A DNA stretch of 64,000 nucleotides from the NCBI GenBank assembly GCA_001247695.2, contig LGRX02035274.1:1-64000 (forward strand), given 5' to 3'. Each line of letters starts with the position of its first letter. Position 1 is the first letter of the stretch. A model generated the notes under the pieces. It made no database searches and was not told the DNA's origin. It was given only the letters and a program-made list of their open reading frames with translations. The position numbers and the translations under genes were made by a program. This DNA is from Cymbomonas tetramitiformis. Its lineage: Eukaryota; Chlorophyta; Pyramimonadophyceae; Pyramimonadales; Pyramimonadaceae. Positions 19,608 to 28,600 of the stretch are shown here, one piece after another.

Positions 19608-20843
19608 TCAATCTCGTCGATAAAAAACGTGGTAATAAGTTCCATGCTTTTCGACAATCACCAAATTGTGTAAAAGCTCCGTACAAGGAGTTGAGGTGGA
19701 CGTATTCGGTTTTGATATATTCGCCATCGAGGCATTCGTAGAGTTCCGCTGTTCTTCGGCTATCTTTTGCGATTCGACCGCTTGTGTTTTGTTGTAAATG
19801 AAAAGCGCTCGCTTGGCGACGATTTCACCGTTTCGTATCGTAGGACTTCTAAAAAGCGATGTAATCCAATTGCCTTGTAAAAAACTGCCACACGTGATTG
19901 AGCTTCTAAGTATTTGTCGCGCTATAGGATGCAAAAGGTTGGTCATATTAACACACGCGTCATCATTTCTAATCGTCTCCCGAAAAGCAGGGTGGTATAC
20001 GTGACCCGCGTGTCCGCTATACGCATGACTTAAACATGTTACATCTTGTAGGTCACCCACAAAATTGTACGATTTGAAATGCTTTATGTTTTCTATTGTA
20101 AAATTTTCATTTATTTTCTTTTGGCTGCAATACATCATGGCGTGGAACGTGCACAAATTTACCACATTTGACTCGACCTTTTGCGAATTCTTTAGTAAAA
20201 GACAAAGTTCCATAGCGACAGCACCACCCAACGAATGTCCGCATATAACGTATCTATGTTTTTTATCGATTAAATGTTGCATCTCCTTGAATATCTTCGA
20301 CGCTCTTGTACGTACTTCGTGGTTTGTATCTTCCAAAGAAAACCGGTTGAAAAAGGAACTCGCGATCCATGTAGTTTCTTTGAACCTCAAGCCGCGCATC
20401 GCAACAACTACGGTATTATCGATCTCTCGGATTATATAGTTTTCGTCGCTTATTAAACTGTTTGTAGACGGTCTGTGCGCGGGCGCGTAACTGTAATGGA
20501 CGTGGATCATACAGAACAGACTCTCATCCACCCCAAATGCGATGCGCTCCGTTTGAAACAGCTTATTCCCTTGAAGCATCTCGACCAGGCGGTTTTCTAA
20601 ATGAAGCAGTTCCTTCGGTTGATCGGGCGTGTTAAACGAAACCTCGTTAATTTCTTTCGGAGCATCAGTTGGTAAAATAGCGTTACATACGCGCTCAGTT
20701 CTTTTACCCACACTTAAGTATGTTTGATTAACGTCGCTTAGAAGGATAGTATCGGAAATCTCAACGCCGGTACAACTTTCCATAAAATCCTGGTTAGACA
20801 CCTCAGTCTTTTCCGGGACGTCCAAATAGTCGACAAGGCTCAT
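19608..20843 (-). CDS. Class-3 type lipase
   Basis: ATG 20843 is 54 nt downstream of a TATATATAT box (20897-20905); the frame is open further upstream, but only from non-ATG codons. 411 aa. Residues 141-151 (IDNTVVVAMRG) match the strand before the oxyanion site in lipase class 3, and 201-209 is CGHSLGGAV, the nucleophile elbow with Ser204. Asp264 (NFVGDLQDV) and a His near 284 complete a plausible triad. No signal peptide or membrane segment is seen. The Thr/Ser/Asn-rich tail is low-complexity. The gene is clearly more AT-rich than the nuclease and portal genes beside it, suggesting separate acquisition. Known class-3 lipases hydrolyse acylglycerols or phospholipids; use in entry or egress is inference. 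Confidence 0.8.
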   Translation of the reverse strand: MSLVDYLDVPEKTEVSNQDFMESCTGVEISDTILLSDVNQTYLSVGKRTERVCNAILPTDAPKEINEVSFNTPDQPKELLHLENRLVEMLQGNKLFQTERIAFGVDESLFCMIHVHYSYAPAHRPSTNSLISDENYIIREIDNTVVVAMRGLRFKETTWIASSFFNRFSLEDTNHEVRTRASKIFKEMQHLIDKKHRYVICGHSLGGAVAMELCLLLKNSQKVESNVVNLCTFHAMMYCSQKKINENFTIENIKHFKSYNFVGDLQDVTCLSHAYSGHAGHVYHPAFRETIRNDDACVNMTNLLHPIARQILRSSITCGSFLQGNWITSLFRSPTIRNGEIVAKRALFIYNKTQAVESQKIAEEQRNSTNASMANISKPNTSTSTPCTELLHNLVIVEKHGTYYHVFYRRD

Positions 20844-20896
20844 CTCGCCGAAACTATGGGCACGTGTGCGCCCTGTCGAAACCGATAACTCCTGTG

Positions 20897-20905
20897 TATA
20901 TATAT
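20897..20905 (-). promoter_or_regulatory. TATATATAT box of the lipase gene
   Basis: 54 nt upstream of ATG 20843. Confidence 0.6.
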
Positions 20906-20968
20906 GTAGTTTGGCCGCGGAGACTGTACATATAAAACGTCTCGCGATTTGCTTCGTCGAATCCACGA

Positions 20969-23900
20969 CTAGATTTCACGCGACTCCCTCTCTCTCATGT
21001 CCGGGTGTCTCACCGGAGGGTCGACCTCTCGCAGCAATATCCTGTAAACTCCTAGAAGGCGTTCGTTGTCGTCGTTGTCGCGATGCATACCGAAAAGAAT
21101 CTCCTGGTCTTGAGCGGCGACGTAGTAACGATGCCCGTGATCGTGGGCGTGGAGATACGCAACGAGCCACCGAGAGACGTCTCGATCACTCGAACCGTCT
21201 TGCGGCTGGTCGAGGCCCTCCACAGGGTTCTCCGTGGCGTGGAGGAACAGGTGAGACCTCACCGAGGCCGTGAGAGCGGTCCAAGCCGCGCCGAGTTCGA
21301 GATTCTGCTCGTGCGCGCTGCGAATGGGCAATCCGGGAAAAACTCGTCCCAGTTCACTTCCGGCGGCCGCGTACAACACCGGATTGAGGATCCACGACTG
21401 CGTCGCGCTCTGCGATTGCTTTGGCGGCCAGGAGTTGGGGGTGAGACTGTAAGCGCCCGATGAAGTGGGGGGGTCGTTTCTCCGAGTGTCGTCGCGGTTT
21501 CGAACCGGCGAGCCGTTCCGAGGTTCGCCCTCGGAAAGCCGCTCCGTCGTATCGATCTGACGACGGTTCTCGGAGGGACCTCGTCCACGAAGATGATCGC
21601 GTATATCGTTCGCCGCCGTGTCGATCGCGTGATGCGCGGTCGTGGTTTCGCCTCTGTCCGCGCGCAGAGAATCTCCTTCGTATCCTCGCATATCCGCCTC
21701 GAGTAGGTTCAAAGCGAACGTGGTCCACGATCCTCTGTCGCTCATGTGGGGGAATTGTTGCGCGCGAGTGTGCGCGGTGTTCGGATCAATCTCCGAAAAC
21801 CAGCCGTGCCCGATCGGAGTCGCCATCAACGCGCTGACGGCGGCGTGCACGCGGTGATTAAGAAGGCGGTTCAAAGACCTGCAGAAGACCGTCGCTCTCG
21901 CCCTGCGAGATTTGCTGGCTTTGGGAAGCGGGTTGTAAGGTTCGTCGTCGTCCGGCGCGAATTGCGGCCGACCGTTCGCGGGATTTTTTAGAGTGAGGAT
22001 GCGTCGAAAGAGCGTGAGAGCGTCGTGCTGATCGAACTCGACAGCCATCTCCTCGGCTTTTTGCATGACGCGCTTGTTGATACGGCCGCGGGCTCGAGCG
22101 TTCTCGTCGGGTTCCCTACGATACTGTCGGCCGGCGTTCGCGGCTTGGCCGCGAGTGACAGGCGCGCGCAGCGCGTCGAACTGTGCGACCGCGGACGTGA
22201 GGTACCTATTCGCCTGGGGTACGCGCGGCGATTCCGCGTTCGCCGCGGCTCGTCTCGTCGCCCCGTACCTGGTTTCCATTCGACGTGGCGGTTCCACCGA
22301 GGGCGCACTCGGAGGCTCGACCGCACGTACTCGTAAACCGAAGCCGTGCACGCCGGCGTGGTCGTTCTCGGCGCCGAAGACTCTCACCGAGGCGATTCCT
22401 CCCAGGAGGTCGTCGTCGGCGTTCCGATATTCGTCGAGCAGGTTGTACCGAACGGCGAAGTGTATGTACGCCTCCGGAGTCGCGCGTCGAGAGGAGCCGA
22501 GATTGTATCGCAGACCGCCACCGCGCCGCATCAAATGATTCCTCGCGAGCAGAGGGACGATATCCTCGTTCGTCCGCTCGTGCAGATAGTTCAATCCGAT
22601 GGCGCGAAGACCCGGGTCCCTCAGAGCCAGGTCGATCGATCGACGCGACGGAACGAAGCCGCGGTTTCCGCGGACCCGTGCGTCATCGTCGTCCGCGAAG
22701 GGTTCGCCTGTTTTGGGCCCCTCTCGCAAACGTCATTCGTCCGGCGGGTTGAAGCCGACAACGAACACCCCACAGCAAAACGCGCGAGGATGAGCGCGAC
22801 GCACCTCTGGAGTGCCACAGGCGCCGATGAGTTTCGTGCATCGTCACGCACATACGGGTGATGGCAAACTCGGGACATCGGACGTCGTCCCGGCAGAAGA
22901 TGTCGGGCATGTCGTGCGACCGATTTCCGGATGGAGGCTCGCCGAATGCGTGTATGTCCGCGTGCTCAGGCTCGTGATCGACCGAGGTTTCGTGCGGCGA
23001 CAACAAAAAGTGTCGCTCGTCCATGTAGTGCGCGTCGTAGTCGTTCGTGTTCTGGAAAGGGGAGGTCATCACGCGTTGAAAGAGGCGCATCTGGTATCTG
23101 ACAGTCAGATCGACGCGAAGCAGTCCGACGTACGCCACGTTCTCGCCTTGCACGGCTTCCTGCGGCGCCGAGCGAGTCCTCTGCCGGGTCCGCCTCAACT
23201 GCGGCTGACGCCGAAGAGGTCGATCGAGGTAGTCGGCGCGACGCGTGGAGAACACGAGCAGGCAGTGCGAGGGCAAAATTCCGACGCACGCGTAATAGAC
23301 AAAGGCGTTCGTCAAGCACTGCCGCACGGTGTTTATGTCGAGTACGCGAGGCGTCGCTTTGCGCGCCTCCATCAGCATCTTGTGCTCCACGATGACCACG
23401 CGTCCCTCGTGATCCGCTGCGCGTCCTCTCGAACCGACCCGTCTAGCGTGAATGACCGCGTCCGCGCGAGTCTCGTAAAATAGGGGAGGGCTCAGAGCGC
23501 GTTTCTTTTCGTAGAAGGTGAAGTACGGATTATACACCGGGTATTCCGTTCCTACGTAGGACCACTCCACTTCGCTCGCGGTGGCGTCGTCGAAAAGGCG
23601 GTGGCCTTGCTGCTTCATGAAATTGCGTACCGCTGCGTCGGCGTTTGCGGCGAAGACGTGACAAAGTGTGTCGAGGGAACCCTCGAGGTACGCCGTGTCG
23701 ACGGTCTCCGCTGTCGTATCGGGAACCGGCTCGGTGAAGGAATCCACGCACAAGCGCGGAGGAATGGGTGGAAAGGCGTCTCGGAAATAGCGCCCTTCGA
23801 TCTGCCACATGCCGTCGCGAGAGAGTGAGAACTGCGCGGCGATGTGAGGCGCGCAGAAGGTATCGCGCGCCATGGCGGTGGGGACATGCTCTCGGTATCG

Positions 23901-25445
23901 GTTTCGGATGGCGCTCCCGAGTCGATTCCGCTCGGTGCTCGCCCCGGTCATGAGAACGCGGATCATCGCGATCTCGTGAGACCGCGCGCCCACCCAAGTG
24001 TAAAGAGCGCCCGCGACGACCTGTCGAGCTCTTCGCGTGTTGCGCTGAATGAAATCCAGGGGTCCGCCACTGGTCGGTATGGCCTCTTCGACGCTCTCCG
24101 CGAACATTTCCGAGGTGACGTACGCGTCCTCGCTGACTAAACGCTGCGCGTTCTCATTCACGCGCAACGGCAGCGTTCTTCGCGGTCGTGTCGCGCGTTC
24201 GACGCGATCACTTCGTTCCTGTGGGTCGTGCACCTCGTGTGCTCGGTCGCTCGAACCGGCCGCCGGGGCTATTCGTTCGAACGACATCCGATACACCAGT
24301 TGGCGATCTCGCGCCGCCCTCTCCGGGCCTTCCCCGCCGTCCGTGTTCGTACGTCTGCCAAAGAAGTACTTTAACACGGGAGGGTTACGGAAGGCGACCA
24401 GCTCTTTGAGCGGACTTCTTCCCACGCGAACCGCCTTCCATCCAAACGTGCAGACGGCTGGAAAGCAGCCTCCGTACGCGTCGTCCGCGTCCATTCGCTG
24501 GCGGTCCGAAATCCGGTGTCGAGAACGTCCCACCCGAGAGCGAACGTCGTGCACCATGATGCCTTCCACTTCCGGTGCTACGGTCAGACGGGCGGCGTTC
24601 ATGGCGTCGGACATTCGTCTCACGGTCTCCTCGACAGTCGCCACCATCAAAGGGGCCGCGCGAGAAAAAGGTCCCCAGGTGTGTTCTTGATACCTGGGGT
24701 GCGCGGCCCAATGCGCCGAGTGGTCGTGGCGATCCGTGTCTTGCGCGCTCACGGGATCGTCTCGCATAGCGTTCGCGGTGGTCAAACCGCGCGCTGATCG
24801 GAGAGCCTGGAGATGCTCCATCATCGCGAAGGACACCATCCATCGCATGTCATTCGCGTAGTTTCGCAAATACGCCGGAATCGATCTCCGTCTGTTACGA
24901 CTGAGATATCGAAAGTATAGATGGCGGAAGGCGTTGTATCGGCTACATCTCGGACCCAGGAAGTTGTTCTTCGAAACGCTCTCGATCCAACGCAGTTCCC
25001 CGACCGCCTCCGGATGAGCGCGGTGCCAGCGTTCGACGAAATCCTGCTTGAAAAGGCGGACGTGTACGGCGGCGTCGGAAAAGTCGGTTGGTTTGTAGAT
25101 GTAGTTGGATTCGTCCGTGTAATTAAGGTAGCACCCAAAATCCAGATGCACCGAGTAGTTGGCCCCGTTCTCGCATTTGACGATACGAGCGATGTACCCT
25201 CCGTCCACCGCGCAAAAGCGGTATCGAAGCAGGTTCGATCCCACCTCAGGCCACTTATCAAAATAGGTTCCCTCCTGTCGCGGAACGCCGTTTGCGTCCG
25301 TCGTCATCTCCATCTCTAGACGGTCGTACACGTCGTGCGCGGACCGAGAAACTGTGAAGATGGCGGAGTCGCGATCCTGGCCGTCGCGAATTCGCCCAGC
25401 GCGCCGCCCACGCGACGCCGCCGAGTCGGCAGTGTCGTCCGTCAT
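20969..25445 (-). CDS. Large PD-(D/E)XK nuclease, two exons
   Basis: ATG 25445, 52 nt below a GATAAATA box (25497-25505). The first frame (to stop 22683) and the second (from about 22729 to 20969) are joined by an intron. The second shows 60-odd coding-like codons before any ATG, and removing 22804-22708 (donor GTGCGT, acceptor ACAG, 97 nt; or 82 nt to 22723) restores one frame of 1,459 aa. Near residue 660 is ADAVIHAR, then VVIVEHKM (E-x-K, about 686), then QCLTNAFVYY (about 711). This is the D...ExK...Q-x3-Y order of Cas4/RecB-like nucleases. The C-terminal exon is Arg/Pro-rich with little recognisable structure. No helicase motif was seen. Probably processes viral DNA during replication or packaging. 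Confidence 0.7.
22708..22804 (-). other. Candidate intron in the nuclease gene
   Basis: AGAG|GTGCGT donor and CAAAACAG acceptor (or GCGAG at 22723). Both acceptors rejoin the two open frames in phase 1. Confidence 0.6.
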
Positions 25446-25496
25446 CCGAGCTCGACGAAATGATATTTGTTCGGTTGAACTCGGAGGTCGGTGAAG

Positions 25497-25505
25497 TATT
25501 TATCC
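25497..25505 (-). promoter_or_regulatory. GATAAATA box of the nuclease gene
   Basis: Read on the minus strand, 52 nt upstream of ATG 25445. Confidence 0.45.
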
Positions 25506-25529
25506 GCGCCTTCCATGTTCACGATCGGG

Positions 25530-25548
25530 GAGAGAGAGAGAGAGAGAG
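25530..25548. repeat. (GA)n microsatellite
   Basis: Lies 47 nt beyond the portal stop codon and upstream of the nuclease promoter; CT on the coding strand. Confidence 0.9.
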
Positions 25549-25594
25549 GGGGGGAGGTGATTCGCGCGATTGGATCCGAGGACGGGATTGATAT

Positions 25595-26923
25595 TTATTG
25601 AGCGCCAGTCGCCGCCCGTCTCTCGAGTTCGTCCTCTTTCGGAGGTTCGGATCGCACAAGCCTCTCCGGCGTTTGCAGCGATGTGCCGCTGTCCTTTTTC
25701 GAATCCTGCTCCAACTTCCAAGGGTCCTTGATATGCAAGAGCTCGAAGTCCGCGTCGTGAATCATGGGAGTCACCTCTTCGACGTCGGGGAAGAGTGGGG
25801 CGTAGCAGACGGTCCAGACGTCGCGAAGGATACTCTGCACCAACGTTCTTGTCGAGTAGATCTTTCGCGCAGGCACGTTGTCGTTGGACGGATCTTGCGA
25901 CTGCGTGTTGGTATTGCTGCGCAGGTAGCCTTTTGTGCCAGCGTCGGCGACTCCGAAAGCTTTTCGAATGGCGGAGTCGCAGTTCGCCTGCAGCGTCGTC
26001 AAATCTCCGCGCGCGCCGACGTTGGGGCTTGGGGCCACGTCTGCGTCCATCGGAAGCGGCACGAAGCGTGGAACGCCGCTCCAGTTCTCCAGCGCGTCGG
26101 GCACTTGGTACATGCTCGACGACATTTCGACACGATTCGCGCGAGTGACGGCCGCTTGTTGATTGCGTTCGCTTTTTTGAGTCTGCAGCGCGTTGTCCAT
26201 GTGCTCTCGCAGCTGCATATTCTCCATGACCAGCATAGCGCGGGCGTCGCTGATCGTGTCCACGTCGTTCGTCAGAAAGCGTTCGTCGAACGCTTGGTCC
26301 GTCTTTCTTTTGGTGAGCACATTCGGTATCGATTTGGCCCTTTCGGAATACATCGCGGAGTGCTCCATGTTTTGCGTGAGCGAGATCTGGTAGTACACGC
26401 TGCGCATTATGCTTCGCACGTCGCCGGTGCGAGGGTCGGGTTCGTCTTCCGCGTAATAATAAGTCACAGGCGCAACCCCCTTTTTCGAATCGCCGTTCGA
26501 CGCGAGAAAGAAGGACGCGCACGATTCGTTATTCACCATCGTGGAAACGACATTTTCCGGATTGTTCTTTCGTTTGATGACGTACGTCGTCATTTCGTCA
26601 ACCGGAACCACGCACGCAAACGGGTACATGAAATGCTTGCTCTCCGGTATCACGCGATAAACCGTGAATCCTTGCACAAAGATTTGGTCCAACGCCTGCT
26701 CTATGAAGCGTTTTAGTTTGCGTTTGACGTACTTGGTGAATCCGGGGTGCTTCTTCAACGCGAGCTCGTCGATTCCGTCAAAGATCCACGCACCGGTGCA
26801 CGCCACATCGAACAGCTGCTTCCGACAATATCGGGCGCAATGGTTGGTATGGTACAGACGCTCCAGATTTAAGATAACGTTCGAGTCGATAACGACATCC
26901 TCGCGTGCGAATCGATGCGACAT
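25595..26923 (-). CDS. Portal protein, mirusvirus/herpesvirus-type
   Basis: ATG 26923 (442 aa) is the first true ATG and lies 34 nt from a shared TATA box. The N-terminal half has the look of a portal: a helical start with RLYHTNHCARYCRKQLF-style residues, then FIEQALDQIFVQGFTVYRVI and YPFACVVPVDEMTTYVIKR, the short beta-hairpin with Tyr/Phe and Pro found in phage and herpes portal wings. A long central helix with Met/Gln-rich sequence (about 225-260) would be the clip or stem region. The acidic, Pro-rich tail is disordered. Its length is modest for a portal, and the identification rests on pattern and on the neighbouring capsid gene. As a dodecamer it would form the DNA entry vertex. Confidence 0.6.
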   Translation of the reverse strand: MSHRFAREDVVIDSNVILNLERLYHTNHCARYCRKQLFDVACTGAWIFDGIDELALKKHPGFTKYVKRKLKRFIEQALDQIFVQGFTVYRVIPESKHFMYPFACVVPVDEMTTYVIKRKNNPENVVSTMVNNESCASFFLASNGDSKKGVAPVTYYYAEDEPDPRTGDVRSIMRSVYYQISLTQNMEHSAMYSERAKSIPNVLTKRKTDQAFDERFLTNDVDTISDARAMLVMENMQLREHMDNALQTQKSERNQQAAVTRANRVEMSSSMYQVPDALENWSGVPRFVPLPMDADVAPSPNVGARGDLTTLQANCDSAIRKAFGVADAGTKGYLRSNTNTQSQDPSNDNVPARKIYSTRTLVQSILRDVWTVCYAPLFPDVEEVTPMIHDADFELLHIKDPWKLEQDSKKDSGTSLQTPERLVRSEPPKEDELERRAATGAQ

Positions 26924-26956
26924 GATGCTTCGCAACGCAACCGGAAGAGGGTGCCG

Positions 26957-26965
26957 TATATATAT
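26957..26965. promoter_or_regulatory. Shared bidirectional TATATATAT box
   Basis: Lies 34 nt from the portal ATG (26923, minus) and 47 nt from the hydrolase ATG (27012, plus). It is the only TATA element in the 88-bp divergent gap. Confidence 0.65.
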
Positions 26966-27011
26966 GCTCCTTCGTTTGTCGTCGGAAGACCGATGTCCGT
27001 CGCGTTTGACG

Positions 27012-28049
27012 ATGAGCTTTCCCGAGAGAGGCGGCTGGTCGTGGGAGGATATTTTCCCATTTGTTTTTCAACCCGACATGCACGACGCGGTCGAAGCGGA
27101 GACGAACCCGTTGACGCGGCTTCATCTCGACGGCTACACGACGTTTCACTTGCGTTTGCCGACGCTCGTTTCGGAGGCAAGCGACAAGCTTCTGTGTGTA
27201 TGCTGCTTTCCGCAGTCGTTGCACGAGCGCGCCTTCGTCGGTAAGCACGTGGAGCCCGAGGATTTGGCGCGCCTTCTGGAAGCCGACCGTGAAAGACCGC
27301 TCGCGGTGTACGTGCACGGAAATGCCGAGAGCGTTCATTCCTCTCTCGCCGCGAGAAATTTCGTGAACCGCCATTTAAACGCCATCTACCTGTCCTTCGA
27401 ATGGCAAGGCTACGGCACGAGCATCTCCCTTCCTCCGCGCTTCGACGCGCAAAGTGAGCGATGCCGTTGCGTGCTACGCTTCCTACTGCAACGGGAGGCG
27501 GGCGTCGTTCGGAATCCGATTCTCCTAGTGGGATATTCGCTCGGTTGCGCCGTCTTGCTTGACGCGATAAAGAAAGAGAGGATCGCGTCTGCAGCGCGGT
27601 CCTCGAGCTGCCGCGCACCGTTCGGCACGGTTCTTCTGGCGCCTTTTCTATCGGCCGCTTCGCTTATGGTCTCGCCTCCGGTGATGACGGATGTCGTGAC
27701 TCACTTGTTCCCTCCGATGAACAACGCCGACGCCGTGCTTCATCTTCGGACGGACGTGTTCGTGGTTCACGGCACGAAGGACAAAACCATACCTCACAGG
27801 CATTCCTTTCGTCTTGTACAAAGCTTTCGCTCTTCTGCTGGGAACATGCCGTACCGTTCTCGCCTGTTGATCTTTCCAAACGCGACGCACAGTGACCTGC
27901 TGGTCGGATCTAATATCTCACATCTGTCCTTGCACGTGCGGGAATTCTTTCGTAAGCGAATGCGCGAGTATGGGATGCGAGTAGAAACGTTTCCTCGTCG
28001 AATGTCTGAAACTCCGACCGCGAAAGCGACGTCGGTGCTCGCAATCTAG
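27012..28049 (+). CDS. Alpha/beta serine hydrolase
   Basis: ATG 27012 is chosen because upstream codons would translate the TATA box. 345 aa. HGNAES at 102-107 supplies the oxyanion loop, GYSLG at 174-178 the nucleophile (Ser176), HGTKDKTIP around 253-261 the acid (Asp257) and NATHSDL the His (293). The order and the HGN-x-ES and GYSLG forms resemble the ABHD13/ABHD17 or monoglyceride-lipase-like group. There is no signal peptide. It shares a promoter with the portal gene and overlaps 140 bp tail-to-tail with the next minus-strand gene. Substrate unknown; a thioesterase or lipase acting on membrane lipids or lipidated proteins is plausible. Confidence 0.8.
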   Translation: MSFPERGGWSWEDIFPFVFQPDMHDAVEAETNPLTRLHLDGYTTFHLRLPTLVSEASDKLLCVCCFPQSLHERAFVGKHVEPEDLARLLEADRERPLAVYVHGNAESVHSSLAARNFVNRHLNAIYLSFEWQGYGTSISLPPRFDAQSERCRCVLRFLLQREAGVVRNPILLVGYSLGCAVLLDAIKKERIASAARSSSCRAPFGTVLLAPFLSAASLMVSPPVMTDVVTHLFPPMNNADAVLHLRTDVFVVHGTKDKTIPHRHSFRLVQSFRSSAGNMPYRSRLLIFPNATHSDLLVGSNISHLSLHVREFFRKRMREYGMRVETFPRRMSETPTAKATSVLAI

Positions 28050-28404
28050 GCAGGCTGTCTCGACGCGTGAGAGTGCAGGCCTCCGATACGCGCTTATGCC
28101 TGCGCGGCACGAAAGGGACTCGCGGAACGAGGTAATCGGTAACGTTCATGTAAAGCGCGGTGTCCTCGAGGGCGGCTCCCGCGTTCGACGGGGTCGGCGT
28201 TCCGGCGACGGTCGACGTTGAGGAGGACATGCTGGAAAGGTTCTCGATATCGACGAAAAACTCCGGAATCGCTCGCGTATGCGGACTCTTGTGTGCGTCC
28301 GCCCGGAGGCGAGATATCAACCAGTTCAACAAGACGCCCACGAACAGAATCGAAAGCAGGGCGTACCCAGAAATTCGCAAGTGAGCCTCCAGTCCGAGGT
28401 CCAT
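27910..28404 (-). CDS. Small membrane-anchored protein, 164 aa
   Basis: ATG 28404 lies 64 nt downstream of a ten-base TA box; an earlier frame start would translate that box. One hydrophobic segment (LRISGYALLSILFVGVLLNW, about 7-27) follows a short N-terminus, then a Ser/Thr/Pro-rich and Arg-rich cytoplasmic-type tail. No family is recognised. It reads antisense through the last 140 bp of the hydrolase gene; both frames are open and neither can be dismissed, so the extreme C-terminus is less certain than the membrane part. Confidence 0.55.
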   Translation of the reverse strand: MDLGLEAHLRISGYALLSILFVGVLLNWLISRLRADAHKSPHTRAIPEFFVDIENLSSMSSSTSTVAGTPTPSNAGAALEDTALYMNVTDYLVPRVPFVPRRHKRVSEACTLTRRDSLPRLRAPTSLSRSEFQTFDEETFLLASHTRAFAYERIPARARTDVRY

Positions 28405-28467
28405 GAGTTCCACAGTTCGCAACGCTGAAAAGTTACAAAGATGCTCCGAGCGCAAACCGCGAATGCG

Positions 28468-28477
28468 TATATATATA
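28468..28477. promoter_or_regulatory. TATATATATA box between the capsid and membrane genes
   Basis: 64 nt from ATG 28404 (minus) and 124 nt from the capsid ATG 28601 (plus). No other TATA element lies in the gap, so it may serve both. Confidence 0.55.
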
Positions 28478-28600
28478 CACGCGACATTTGCAATCAGCGC
28501 CAAGCAAACACCGATCGCGTTCGGTATCCTGACGATTGTGACACCGCGCGTCGAGGGATTTCGTTCATACGCGAGTTTGCCTGTTGTCTAAGCGCCACAG

